Shown here: positions 41,660-54,135 of the stretch, piece by piece
How the letters are laid out: each line of letters begins with the position of its first letter
Position numbering within the stretch: the stretch's first letter is position 1
From: Amphiura filiformis
Lineage: Eukaryota > Echinodermata > Ophiuroidea > Amphilepidida > Amphiuridae
Reading direction: 5' to 3'
Length of the DNA: 64,000 nucleotides
Assembly: GCF_039555335.1 (NCBI RefSeq)
Contig: NC_092640.1
Location: 42,939,099 to 43,003,098, forward strand
Notes under the pieces: generated by a model
The model's database searches: none
Seen by the model: only the letters and a program-made list of their open reading frames with translations
Told to the model about the DNA's origin: nothing
Program-made: the position numbers and the translations under genes

Positions 41660-44600
41660 AATTAATAATAATAATAATACACAGATTTAGAGAACGCTTT
41701 TTAAATGAAGAAACAAAGCGCTATGGAAAAGGAAAAATGCAAAAGGGAGGAAACATTAGGTGAAAAGGTGAGTGTTTAGGTTCTTTTTGAAAGTTTGGAC
41801 ATTGGGAGAGTCACGAATGTGGAAAGGCAAGCCATTCCATAGAACAGGGGCAATGATGGAAAATGCTCTGTCACCAGCCAACTTGTGGGATCTTGGAATG
41901 GAAAGACAAGTGGCAGCAGTAGAGCGCAAAGAGTACCCAGAATGACGGGTGTGAAGGATGAAGGACAGGTATTCAGGTGTAGATGAAGCAAGAACCTTAT
42001 AAACATGGACGAGAGTGCGGAACTGGACACGTTTAGCAACTGGAAGCCAGTGCAGACTATGAAGCAAAGGAGAAGTATGCGTATAGTTTGGTTCTCTGAA
42101 AATGAGTCTGGCGTACTTGTTCTGGAGAAGCTGTAGGCGGGTGAGGTTTTTCTGGGAGATGCCATTAAGCAAGGAGGAGCAGTAATCAATCTTGGACAGG
42201 ACAAGAGTCCTAACCGCATTGGTACACGCATCAAAACTAAGAAAACGCCTAATCCTCCAATATTGCCAATCTGCCAGTTCAAAGTTTTGGACAAATGAGC
42301 AACATAACTGGACATCTTCATGTCATGGTCAAAAATGACCCCTAAATTCTTTATGGATGAAGATACAGAGATCTCCAACCCATCCAAATAAAGGGTGAGA
42401 TGTTTGAGATTAATGTAGTGATAATCAGAAAAGGCAGCAAAAAACTCAGTCTTCGCCATATTGAGCTTGAGCTTGTTACTGGTGAGCCAAGCTTGTAGCT
42501 CATGGATGCAGTTGGAAAGTTTGAACAAGGCACAAGCTGCATCACCCGGGATGGCAGGATTAAAGGTGATAATCAGCTGAACATCATCAGCATAGAGGTG
42601 ATATTGGAGGCCATGATTACGAATAATGTTCCCGATGGCATGAGTGTAGTAGGTGAACAATATCGGGCCAATGACCGATCCCTGGGGGACACCATAAGGC
42701 AGATGGACCTTATCAGAATAGCATCCCTTCACAAAAACCTGACTACTGGGATTTTCAAGGTAGGACTGGAACACTCTATGGGCATCACCAATGATGCCAA
42801 ATTCTTGGCTCAACCGCTGCAACAGAATACGGTGATCCACCGTATCAAATGCGGCAGTCAAGTCCAGTAACACCACAAAGACAGTCCTGTTGTCATCAAT
42901 AGCTCTGAGAATGGTATTATGAGTGCTGTCTCGGTGCTGTGAGCAGCCCGATACGCTGACTGCAAAGGCTCAGCCAGTTTATTGCACTCGACATACTCGG
43001 TGAGCTGAACACTGACAACCTTCTCAATCAGTTTGCCAACAAAGGCCAGATTGGAGACAGGCCGGTAGTTCGAGAGCTGCTGTTTGTCAAGGGACACCTT
43101 TTTTAGCACAGGCGTGATGGTAGCCCGACGTAGTTCAGCAGGAAAGCAGCCAGAAAGGAGGGAGTTATTGACAATCTTAGTAAGAATAGGGAGAAAAATA
43201 TGGATATGTTTCTTTAACAACCAGGTCGGGAGGGGGTCTAGGTCACATGACTTGGAGGTCCATGGCGTTATTATTTTAGATAACTCTTCTTCAGACACAG
43301 CTTCAAATTTGTCAAACGAGCATTGCAATGTGCTAGATGTAGAACATTGAGAAGTGGTGTTTGAAGAGGTAGCATGGACAGCATCAACATCAGCACGAAT
43401 TGTTTCTACTTTACCAATGAAATATTTACAGAAATCATTAGCTAATGTAGCTGGAGAGCTACTATCTGGAAGGTCACGTGAGGTCTTATTCAAAAGAGCA
43501 TTTATAGTCTTATACTTATACATGTCCTTAGTGTTACAATTGAGTAGCCTTTCATTATAAAAAGATGCTTTCTCTTTGCTAATGGTTGTTGCAGCTTCCC
43601 TCTGGGAATCAATATAGGCTTGACGGTCAACTTCAGTCCGTGTTTTACGCCAGCGCCGTTCACTCCGCCTACGTAAGCGTCGCGCATCCTGAACAGTTTG
43701 ATTAAACCATTCAGGTTTGATGCGAACGGTACATGGTTTTTCTTTGGCAGGTGCATGGGTCTCAAGTACTTGGCTACAGGTTTTGTTATAAAACTGGACA
43801 AGGTCTACATGTGCCTCATCCATGGAATCATCAGTGGTATTGAGCTTGAACACAAGGTCTTCCTCAAAAGCAACAGGATCAATATTGCGGAAATTACGCG
43901 CTTTGTACACATTGGTGGCTCTGACAATTGACTGCTTCTTAAAATCAATGTCACAAAGTATGAGAAAATGATCAGAAACATGAACAGGGTGGATGTCATA
44001 TGGCTTGACAACATGATCATTCTCTTTAACCATAACCAAATCCAAAGTGTGTCCCTTTACATGAGTGGGCTCATCAACAAGTTGCTCGAAACTAAGAGAC
44101 TCAAGGATAGCAAGCATAGATTTGGTGTCGTTTTCATTGGGCATGTCCATATGGATATTGAAGTCACCCAATACCACTGATCGTCCAGGAAGGAGGTCAA
44201 CTGCATTGAGAAATATCTCAAAATCATGAAAGTATTGAGGCATTTGCTTTAAAGATGATGATCTATATACAACAACAAAGTAAAGGTTCTGGTTCTTCAT
44301 ATAAAATAATGAATGTTCAAAAGTGTCACTTTTAGGTAGTTTCTCTTCGCAGAATTCGAGACTCACTTGGCTCTTGAAAACACAGGCAGTTCCTCCACCG
44401 CGATGGACAGAGTTACGGGGTACACCCAAAAATGAGTAACCGGGAGGACACATTTGCCCAGTGATAACACGATCATCAGAACGGAGCCAAGTTTCTGTGA
44501 GGAAGAAGAAGTCCAAGTCCGCATTCAAGATTATATCAGTTATTGTGTCCCCTTTATTGCCCACAGACTGGGCATTCCATAGACCTAACTTCATGTTGCT

Positions 44601-45000
44601 ATGGTTACCTGATGAGTGCTCACATTGGTTTTGCTGAACAGTTTGCTCATTGGAATGAGAAATCATTGCAGGTGATGCAGATGGATCCACACAGCTCATA
44701 ATTGGAAAGTTGTTTGAAAGTATCTTCTTCTTTCCTCGACGAGTTGGTTTCTGTTTATTTAAACCAAGTGACTTAATGTTGTACCAAACTTCTTGAGGCA
44801 GTCTACATGTAGTTGAAATACCAGTATTGTACTTAAGGAGATCACTCCTAGTATAACACATTGTGGTAGAGTGATAATCAGCTGGATTATCACACAGATA
44901 AGTACTTTGAAGATGAAAATATTGATCATTCAGATGATTAGACTGATCAATTGATGGAATAACAAGTGTAATTGACTGTACAGCCAAAAACAACAGTGAA
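41660..45000 (-). mobile_element. CR1/L2-type non-LTR retrotransposon, nearly full-length ORF2
   Basis: A minus-strand element with endonuclease and reverse transcriptase. The 3' end is a short (ATT)n tract (41662-41679) preceded by a GCGCTTTG motif, as in CR1/L2-group LINEs. A MITE sits directly at its 5' side (45011-45161). No separate ORF1 is recognised. The 5' boundary is uncertain. No clear target-site duplication was found. Confidence 0.85.
41756..44993 (-). pseudogene. LINE ORF2 (endonuclease-reverse transcriptase) with two frameshifts
   Basis: The first frame (44993 to about 42925) has a ~133-residue leader, then an APE-type endonuclease: WNAQS (~139), TETWL (~166), GDFN (~276) and SDH (~340). 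The start of the RT follows (NYRPVSNL, then SAYRAAHSTETAL). Near 42927 one base is missing. The second frame (to about 42268) has LLDLTAAFDTVDH, GVPQGSVIGPILF and the catalytic YADD. A second one-base loss near 42265 moves to the third frame, which carries the C-terminal RARLIF-type region (LLQNKYARLIF, LHSLHWLPVAKRVQF) and ends at 41756. Catalytic motifs are intact, so the copy is fairly young but cannot make a full protein without frame correction. Confidence 0.88.
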
Positions 45001-45010
45001 AAGCTAACAC

Positions 45011-45161
45011 TGAGCGTGTTTATAGTGAGCCAGATTATGCGGTATTTAGCTGGACTGCCACGCAGTCTATATTTGTTTATGTTTTACTAACCATTGCAAA
45101 TCTAGACTACGCGGTAGTTTAGCTAAATAACGGAAAGATTGTCTCACTATAAACACGCTCA
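45011..45161. mobile_element. 151-bp MITE beside the LINE
   Basis: 19-bp perfect inverted ends TGAGCGTGTTTATAGTGAG (45011-45029) and CTCACTATAAACACGCTCA (45143-45161). Subterminal GCGGTATTTAGCT pairs with AGTTTAGCTAAAT-like sequence. No coding capacity. Confidence 0.8.
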
Positions 45162-45221
45162 CTGTGTACAAGTATGGCAGCCATGGGCTAGATTATACCA
45201 GGAAAGTTGAAAAAGAAGGAG

Positions 45222-45990
45222 GGAGAACGGAATTATATCCTTGAGATAATCCCGTAGGTAATCCTGTCGCACATATTCATAGTTCTTTATTCTCAAGTAG
45301 TTACACATATACTTGAAAGTAGCCTTTGATGTGATGTGGGTTGCCGACTACGGTTGATTAATTTTCACTCCAGAATTGAAACCATATCCAATGTTTCTAT
45401 AGAGAATCCCTTGAAAGTATGACACGTGTGTGTTAAGTACCTGATGTTGCTCTGAAGGGATACCACACGTGGATACTATAAGTAAGAAATGTAGTTTTGT
45501 AAAGATTCCAAAAAAATCCGCCCATTTTGGAACATATATTAATTATTTTAAGGAGAGTGTTTTAGGATTTTGTTAGAAAAGGGATGATTTTTGATCATCT
45601 ATATTTTATTGTTTTATGTATTTTCCTGTCATTTCCTGCAAACCTAATAAAGATATTTTGATAATTGAAAATAGGCTGTATCATAAATCGTAGAGGTTGA
45701 AAGCGTAACCAAGCGTGCAAAATTATTATTTGCCATGGAACTTCGGTCATATTTTATTTGAAATAAACTGGATGTTAGGATCTGCATGCATGGTATGTAT
45801 AGTATTGATGGTATACAGACACTGACCTTTCCCTAAAACTAGTAAGCAGCAACTTGTGTATCACACCCGTCATGGGTTCGAACCCTTTTGTTGTATTTTA
45901 TTGTTAAACCTAAATAGCGTGATTGCTTTTGAATGAGCGGCAACACACATATTTTGTTTGAGGATAGCTGGATCTATCTCCTTTCTTTAC
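45222..45990 (+). repeat. Dispersed ~770-bp repeat, copy 1
   Basis: Matches 54947-55720 in the same orientation: ACGGAATTATATCCTTGAGA at the start, AATAAAGATATTTTGATAAT in the middle, and TTTGTTTGAGGATAGCTGGAT near the end. It includes GGGTTCGAACCC (45874-45885), an exact tRNA-type B-box core. Identity is about 80% by eye. The class is unknown; a tRNA-related SINE or retroelement 3' end is possible. Confidence 0.6.
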
Positions 45991-48900
45991 ATCTTCTCTG
46001 ATTATACAAGAGGATGATGAAAAAACAAGTCACAGTTAATATTTCCTCAAAAGTTGTAGAAACTCCAAAAAATTCGAGCAACCACCCCCTGAAATTGGGT
46101 AAAGTTGTTTTTGGCCCATACTGTAGGCCTACTGAAGATAACACACAGCAAATGTAGCCATGGGGAAGGTGTGATATCTATACTGTATAGGGCACAGCAA
46201 ATGTAGCCATATCCATAAGGCAGGCGTTATATCTACTGAAGATAACATACAGCAAATGTAGCCATGAGGCAGGTGTGATATATACTGAAAATAACACACA
46301 GTAAATGTAGCCATAGGGCATGGGTGCTATCTACTGAAATGTAGCTGAAGATAACACACAGCAAATGTAGCCATGAGGCAGGTGTGATATATACTGAAAA
46401 TAACACACAGTAAATGTAGCCATAGGGAATGTGTGCTATCTACTGAAATGTAGCTGAAGATAACACACAGCAAATGTAGCCATGTGCCAGGTGTGATATC
46501 TACTGAAGATAACACACAGTCAATGTGGCCATAGGGCAGGTGTGTTATCGACTAAAGATAACACACTGCAAATGTAGCCACGGGGCAGGTGTGCTATATA
46601 CTGAAGATAACACACAGTAAATGTAGCCAAGGGGCAGATGTGCTATCTACTGAAGATAACACACAGTAAATGTAGCCATGTGCCAGGTGTGATATCTACT
46701 GAAGATAACACACAGTAAATGTAGCCATAGGGTAGGTGTGATATCGACTAAAGATAACACACTGCAAATGTAGCCACGGGGCAGGTGTGCTATATACTGA
46801 AGATAACACACAGTAAATGTAGCCAAGGGGCAGATGTGCTATCTACTGAAGATAACACACAGTAAATGTAGCCATGTGCCAGGTGTGATATCTACTGAAG
46901 ATAACACACAGTAAATGTAGCCATAGGGCAGGTGTGTTATCGACTAAAGATAACACACAGCAAATATAGCCTTGGGGCAAGTGTGCTATCTACTGAAGAT
47001 AACACACAGTAAATGTAGCCATGGGGCAAGTGTGCTATCTACTGAAGACAACACACAGTAAATGTAGCCATGGGGCAGGTGTGCTATCTACTGAAGATAA
47101 CACACAGTAAATGTAGCCAAGGGGCAGATGTGCTATCTACTGAAGATAACACACAGTAAATGTAGCCATGTGCCAGGTGTGATATCTACTGAAGATAACA
47201 CACAGTAAATGTAGCCATAGGGCAGGTGTGTTATCGACTAAAGATAACACACGGCAAATATAGCCTTGGGGCAAGTGTGCTATCTACTGAAGATAACACA
47301 CAGTAAATGTAGCCATGGGGCAAGTGTGCTATCTACTGAAGACAACACACAGTAAATGTAGCCATGTGCCAGGTGTGCTATATACTGAAGATAACACATA
47401 CCAAATGTAGCCATGGGGCAGGTGTGCTATCTACTGAAGATAACACAAAGCAAATGTAGCCATGGGACAGGTGTGCTATCTACTGAAGATAACACATACC
47501 AAATGTAGCCATGGGACAGGTGTGCTATCTACTGAAGATAACACACAGCAAATGTAGCCAAGGGGCAGATGTGCTATCTACTGAAGATAACACACAGTAA
47601 ATGTAGCCATGTGCCAGGTGTGCTATCTACTGAAGATACCATACAGAAAATATAGCCTTGGGGCAAGTGTGCTATCTACTGAAGATAACACACAGCAAAT
47701 GTAGCCATGGGGCAGGTGTGCTATCTACTGAAGATAACATAAAGCAAATGTAGCCATGGGACAGGTGTGCTATCTACTGAAGATAACACATACCAAATGT
47801 AGCCATGGGACAGGTGTGCTATCTACTGAAGATAACACACAGCAAATGTAGCCAAGGGGCAGATGTGCTATCTACTGAAGATAACACACAGTAAATGTAG
47901 CCATGTGCCAGGTGTGCTATCTACTGAAGATACCATACAGAAAATATAGCCTTGGGGCAAGTTTGCTATCTACTGAAGATAACACACAGCAAATGTAGCC
48001 ATGGGGCAGGTGTGCTATTTACTGAAGATAACACAAAGCAAATGTAGCCATGGGACAGGTGTGCTATCTACTGAAGATAACACATACCAAATGTAGCCAT
48101 GGGACAGGTGTGCTATCTACTGAAGATAACACACAGCAAATGTAGCCATGGGGCAGGTGTGCTATATACTGAAGATAACACATACATGTACCAAATGTAG
48201 CCATGGGACAGGTGTGCTATATACTGAAGATAACACATACCAAATGTAGCCATGGGGCAGATGTGATATCTACTGAAGATAACACATACCAAATGTAGCC
48301 ATGGGACAGGTGTGCTATATACTGAAGATAACACATACCAAATGTAGCCATGGGGCAGGTGTGCAATCTACTGGAGATAACACAAAGCAAATGTAGCCAT
48401 GGGACAGGTGTGCTATCTACTGAAGATAACACATACCAAATGTAGCCATGGGACAGGTGTGCTATCTACTGAAGATAACACACAGCACATGTAGCCATGG
48501 GGCAGGTGTGCTATATACTGAAGATAACACATACCAAATGTAGCCATGGGACAGGTGTGCTATCTACTGAAGATAACACACAGCAAATGTAGCCAAGGGG
48601 CAGATGTGCTATCTACTGAAGATAACACACAGTAAATGTAGCCATGTGCCAGGTGTGCTATCTACTGAAGATACCATACAGAAAATATAGCCTTGGGGCA
48701 AGTGTGCTATCTACTGAAGATACCACACAGCAAATGTAGCCATGGGGCAGGTGTGCTATCTACTGAAGATAACACAAAGCAAATGTAGCCATGGGACAGG
48801 TGTGCTATCTACTGAAGATAACACATACCAAATGTAGCCATGGGACAGGTGTGCTATCTACTGAAGATAACACACAGCAAATGTAGCCATGGGGCAGGTG

Positions 48901-49398
48901 TGCTATATACTGAAGATAACACAAAGCAAATGTAGCCATGGGACAGGTGTGCTATATACTGAAGATACTGAAGATAACACATACCAAATGTAGCCATACT
49001 GAAGATAACACATACCAAATGTAGCCATGGGACAGGTGTGCTATATACTGAAGATAACACATACCAAATGTAGCCATGGGGCAGGTGTGCAATCTACTGG
49101 AGATAACACATACCAAATGTAGCCATGGGGCAGGTGTGCTATATACTGAAGATAACACATACCAAATGTAGCCATGGGACAGGTGTGCTATATACTGGAG
49201 ATAACACATACAAAATGTAGCCATGGGGCAGGTGTGCTATATACTGAAGATAACACATACCAAATGTAGCCATGGGACAGGTGTGCTATATGAAGATAAC
49301 ACATACCAAATGTAGCCATGGGGCAGGTGTGCTATCTACTGAAGATAACACACAGTAAATGTAGCCATGTGCCAGGTGTGATATCTACTGAAGATAAC

Positions 49399-49527
49399 GA
49401 GGGAATAAGTTCAATCTATTCAACCAGATTCACGTACCTTGGAGCAACCAACGTTGCGGCCAGTACCACTGACTACTTATTCGATCCCTCATTGTATGAT
49501 TCCCAGATGATTGAGAGTATTCACAAT
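49399..49527. other. Foreign 129-bp segment within the 49-bp array
   Basis: A non-repeat sequence starting GAGGGAATAAGT and containing ACTTATTCGATCCCTC, an imperfect inverted pair. The array is cut after CTGAAGATAAC and resumes with ATACTGAAGATAAC. No family recognised. Confidence 0.6.
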
Positions 49528-49787
49528 ACTGAAGATAACACACAGTAAATGTAGCCATAGGGCAGGTGTGTTATCGACTAAAGATAACACACAGCAAATA
49601 TAGCCTTGGGGCAAGTGTGCTATCTACTGAAGATAACACACAGTAAATGTAGCCATGGGGCAAGTGTGCTATCTACTGAAGATAACACACAGTAAATGTA
49701 GCCATGAGGCAGGTGTGCTATCTACTGAAGATAACACACAGTAAATGTAGCCATGTGCCAGGTGTGCTACATGGTGTGTTGCTTATC

Positions 49788-50027
49788 TTCGAGTTTCGAG
49801 TCTCGAGTCAAATTTTCGAGTCTCGAGTTTCGAGTCTCGAGTTTCGAGTTTTATACTTCGAGTTTCGAGTCTTATTTTTCGAGTTTCGAGTCTCATATTT
49901 CGAGTTTCGAGTTCAATTTTTCGAGTTTCGAGTCTTATATTTCGAGTTTCGAGTCTTGTATTTCGAGTTTCGAGTCTCATATTTCGAGTTTCGAGTTAAA
50001 TTTTTCGAGTTTCGAGTCTTATATTTC
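49788..50027 (+). repeat. TTCGAG minisatellite nested in the 49-bp array
   Basis: A ~240-bp tract built from TTCGAGTTTCGAGTC units (21-24 bp) with linkers such as TTATAT, TCATAT and AAATTT. The 49-bp array continues on both sides. TCGA is self-complementary, so the tract is rich in small palindromes. Confidence 0.9.
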
Positions 50028-50660
50028 TGAGATAACACACAGTAAATGTAGCCATGGGGCAAGTGTGCTATCTACTGAAGATAACACACAGTAAATGTAG
50101 CCATGGGGCAAGTGTGCTATATACTGAAGATAACACACAGCAAATGTACCCAAGGGGCAGATGTGCTATCTACTGAAGATAACACACAACAAAATAATGT
50201 AGCCATAGGGCAGATGTGCTATCTACTGAAGATAACACACAGCAATGTAGTTATAGAGCAGGTGTGATATCTACTGAAGGTAACTCACAGCGAATGTAGC
50301 CATGGGGCAGGTGTGATATCTACTGGAGATAACACACAGCAAATATAGCCATGGGGCAGGTGTGTTATCTACTGAAGATAATACACAGCAAATGTTGCCA
50401 TGGGGCAAGTGTGCTATCTACTGAAGATAACACACAGCAATGTAGTTATAGAGCAGGTGTGATATCTACTGAAGGTAACACACAGCGAATGTAGCCATGG
50501 GGCAGGTGTGTTACCTACTGAAGATAACACACTGCAAATGTAGCCATGGGGCAGATGTGTTATCTACTGAAGATAACACACAGTAAATGTAGCCATAGAG
50601 CAGGTGTGCTATCTACTGAAGATAACACACAGTAAATGTAGCCATAGAGCAGGTGTGCTA

Positions 50661-52118
50661 CAAACAAAGCCCACACCGTATTGTTACTATGCGTTTGCTT
50701 TGTAATATTTCATCCAACTGAAACTATAATAACTACAGATTGCAATATCGCACAGGGAAATCAGATACATGAGTTTGTGGATTTAACACGGTTTATAATA
50801 TGCTAGTCTCAAAATGATCACGATGAAATTCTAAGCTCAAATTATTTATTTTTTAGGCCTAATATTTCTCATGATATTGATATACATATGAATTGTAATA
50901 TCACAATTTACTAATATATAAAAAAGAAGTGGCTGATTTTATCCATATCGTCACCCTCATAATCAAAGTGCCTAAGTCATTATTACATGTTTCTCATTTG
51001 CAGTTTTGGTTTTCTGAGTAATAAACCCACAATTAATCATATTTCAAGCCGCATTCTTCATTAACTTGTGGAATTCATCTCTTTTGACGATATGTTTAAA
51101 ACCATTAAATTTGTAATACTTAATTTAGAGGTTTTTTCTGTGAACAACAACAGTATACGTTCTCTCCATTGAGAGCGTTTATAGTCACTTTTCTCAAAGC
51201 GGTCACATCTCATTTCATGACGTCACCTTTTTTCTAGGCCAAATCCGTCTCGTTCGAAGGAACTCACCGCTTAAGTTGGTTTTTGCGGAATATCAATTTT
51301 AAACGTCTTATTTTCTCAAAAAAGGAGTCATTTTCATTGTCCTCATAATATTAGCTTGCCAATGGTATGATGTTGTTTTTGCAATAGACCCGCCCTTTAA
51401 GGGAGGTGTAATAGGCGTGAACCTGGGTTGGATTCCAGAGGGAGTGTGCCTGTAACAGACACAGCCACCAGAAAAGGACCAGCTCAGATCGCGCGCCAAA
51501 TAAGTTTGCAGTTCAGCGGACGGGAACATAATCTTTACGCATTAATTTGGACGACACTCCTTACAATATAAAACAACCTTGTGTTTGGAAGATAAAGTAA
51601 CATTTCTTCTTTTATTATCTTACGTTGATCCAACGTCTGAACCGCCTGAGGGCGCCAGACAACACATTGACATAAGGGAACAAACCAAAAGCGATGATCA
51701 TTGGCCCCTACACTCCCTGAAGATCAAGGTCATGTCATCCATACGGGGTGTATGAACCCCCCCCCCCCTTTACCCATGCCAAATTTTTAGGATCCCAATT
51801 TGCATACCTCAAATGGTCCATACACATGTTGCGAGCGCAGCGACCAGGAAAATTTGCATATTTAAGCGTTTCCGTACGGTTTTCCTAAGCCTTTTTACAT
51901 GTTTTATTTAAAAGGCGCCCCAAGAATGTGTGCCAAATATCGCTTGCCCCCGGCTTGCCCCCCCTTCGGCTCGCCAAAAATGTCTCGCCCCCCCATTTTA
52001 CCCTCCCCAGGACTCATAATTATTGCACAGCCTCTAAGCTTGTTTTTGTTTGTCCACTCAGTGAACTCGTCCAGTATATCTTAAAATCAATAAATTATAA
52101 CATACAAACTTTTGACAA
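50661..52118. other. Unassigned sequence with a probable dispersed repeat at 51,740-52,040
   Basis: Mostly AT-rich without recognised genes. From about 51,740 to 52,040 it is C-rich (CCCCCCCCCCCTTTACCC, TTGCGAGCGCAGCGACC, GGCTTGCCCCCCCTTCGG), resembling a dispersed repeat, but no ends are identified. Confidence 0.4.
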
Positions 52119-53408
52119 CTAAGAAATGGTCGCATGTCATAAGTTGGGTACAATTTCCATTACATGGTCAAAAATGACAAAAAATGTATTTTTTGATATG
52201 TTGTATATATTGACAATCTCTAATAATTAACACCATTTTTAATCTTAACACCTGCTTAATTTATGAGATAATGCTTAATTGCTAATTAATTAATACACAG
52301 GCGTCTATGTAAATCTCAATTTTCAAATGCGTTTTTCTCAAATCGGACCTCAATTACAAAAATGACTGTAAAATTTTTATTTTATGCAAGAATGTCATCA
52401 GATTTGGAGGATATGTTCTCAATACATTAATGCTTCATTTGACCTATTTAAAATAATTGTACGTATGTTAATTACATTGTGAAGGTCAATGACCTTTTTA
52501 CGAGTAATTAGCGAGTTGGTTATTTTATTATTGAGGAAATGAATATCAAGAAGAGAAATGTACAAATTAGCATATTGCTAAAAATACTGAAATTCAACTA
52601 GGATTTCATAATAAATGAAAAAAATGGAACATATAACCCTTTTAAGGTGGTACTACACACCTTAATAAATTTGTGACTATTTTTGCATTTTTCTCAAAAA
52701 TAATATCACACTGGTAACAAAAGTTGTGTATATTATAGGGGTAAGGAATCCAGTTACTATACACTGGAATTTCAGTGACTCATGACAAGCGGCAAGTTAT
52801 TTATGATAAGAAAAGAGGTACCGCTAGAATGTACCTCATTTCTTTTTTACCCCTTGTCTTGAATCACTGAAATTTCAGTGTGGTAATTGGATTCCTTGCC
52901 CCTATAATATACATATAACTTTTGTTACCAGTGTGTAGTTACTTTTTGAGAAAATGCAAAATTAATCACAAAATTTATCAGGGGTGTAGTACCACCTTAA
53001 GCAGTCAGTAATTGTTTTAGTTGTACAAATTCAACATTCAAAGCTGTCAATACATCATACCCTCCCTAGATTTGAAAAAGTAACCAGTAGTTTTGACATG
53101 CTGACATGTGAATTTTCACATAGGCCCTATTGCACACTCCCGCATCCGCCTGCTCCACATCCGCCTGCTCCTCCACCCCTGGCAATTTTCATTTCAACTG
53201 ATGTGATTTTTTACTGCATAATGTATAATTATATGCTTCAGTAGACTGAAAGAGTATAATATTAGGCTTAAAATGAGGTATCAACCACTGCTGTAGGATA
53301 TGGGGTTACGGAAAGCCAATCAAATTTGTATCGCAATTTTCAGAAAAGTGTAATCCCTCCACCCTTTTAGCATACCCAACTTATGACATGCGACCAAATG
53401 TTACTTAG
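52119..53408. mobile_element. 1.29-kb inverted-repeat element hosting a TTAA MITE
   Basis: The left end has CTAAG, then GGTCGCATGTCATAAGTTGG (52128 onward). The right end has the complement CCAACTTATGACATGCGACC (to 53395), then CTTAG. The interior is AT-rich without ORFs and contains the MITE at 52646-52996. Superfamily not known. Confidence 0.65.
52646..52996. mobile_element. Foldback MITE, TTAA-type (copy 2)
   Basis: Flanked by TTAA (52642-52645 and 52997-53000). Ends GGTGGTACTACACACC and GGGTGTAGTACCACC. The long arms pair through TTGCATTTTTCTCAAAAA and GGAATCCAGTTACTA-type blocks. Same family as the intronic copy at 30316. Confidence 0.88.
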
Positions 53409-54135
53409 AATTAATGTTTCTTCCTATCATGTTATCATCTGTCCCACAGTGTCATCGCCCCGATATCTTCATGGTAGAAATCGCCATGGTAGGTTGAATC
53501 CACAGCCACGCATGGCCATTTTATTCCGACCTTTAATATAAGACGCAGTAGCCAAGTGACCTGACTAAGGCTACGGACAATAGCCGGGGTAATTGATTTC
53601 TCGCTGTGTAAGTAAGCTTGTATACGACAATGCGGTCAATGGTCATACTGCCTCCACTGGAGTAGTGAGTGCAGCTATAGCCTGCGCGCTGTAGTCCATA
53701 CAGGACCAACGCAATATAAAATTAGAATTTTGGTCAGATTTTGAGTTCAAGACGCACGGCCTTTTCTCAAGACGCAAACTAACGACTATCATATCTGTTC
53801 AACGCGTATTTTCAAGTGTATGAGACCAGATCTGGTTTCTTGAGACGAAATCATTTGCGGGAGATATTCATCATTTTCCATCCCGGTATCCGAAGATTTT
53901 CGCCTGATATCAAAATCGTGCATAGCAATTCACGTGTATCGATCCCGGGTATTTATTTCAGTATCTCTGCTGCACCAAATAATTATAAGCCAGGCGATGT
54001 CGGTGTGTGTCCCCTGCCTTTGTTCTCGCCATGTTTGCGATCTCTCGTAATGAAACTTTAATTTACCACTAAGTTTCTAACTACCGGTGTCGTCGACGCT
54101 CTCATACAAATTGAGTTGCGTCAGAGTCTTCTTAA
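53409..54135. other. Unassigned sequence
   Basis: No gene or repeat recognised. An 81-codon plus-strand frame (53816-54061) has no domain I recognise and no splice context. Confidence 0.4.

Larger units (their letters stand above)
46130..50660 (+). repeat. 49-bp hairpin minisatellite, array 2
   Basis: About 90 copies of the unit of array 1, more diverged, with variant classes (TAGCCATGTGCCAGGTGTG, TAGCCTTGGGGCAAGTGTG, CATACCAAATGTAGCC) that alternate in multi-unit blocks. Blocks near 47,400-47,700 recur near 47,720-48,000 and 48,550-48,780, showing higher-order duplication. It is interrupted by 49399-49527 and 49788-50027. Minus-strand 'MLSSVDSTPVPWLHL' frames are artefacts. Confidence 0.93.

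Noticed and set aside
42502-43560. Plus-strand ORFs across the LINE
   Set aside because: Shadows of the minus-strand reverse transcriptase frame.
46130-50660. Minus-strand 'MLSSVDSTPVPWLHL' proteins
   Set aside because: The frames follow the 49-bp repeat, shift between units and have no start or splice context.
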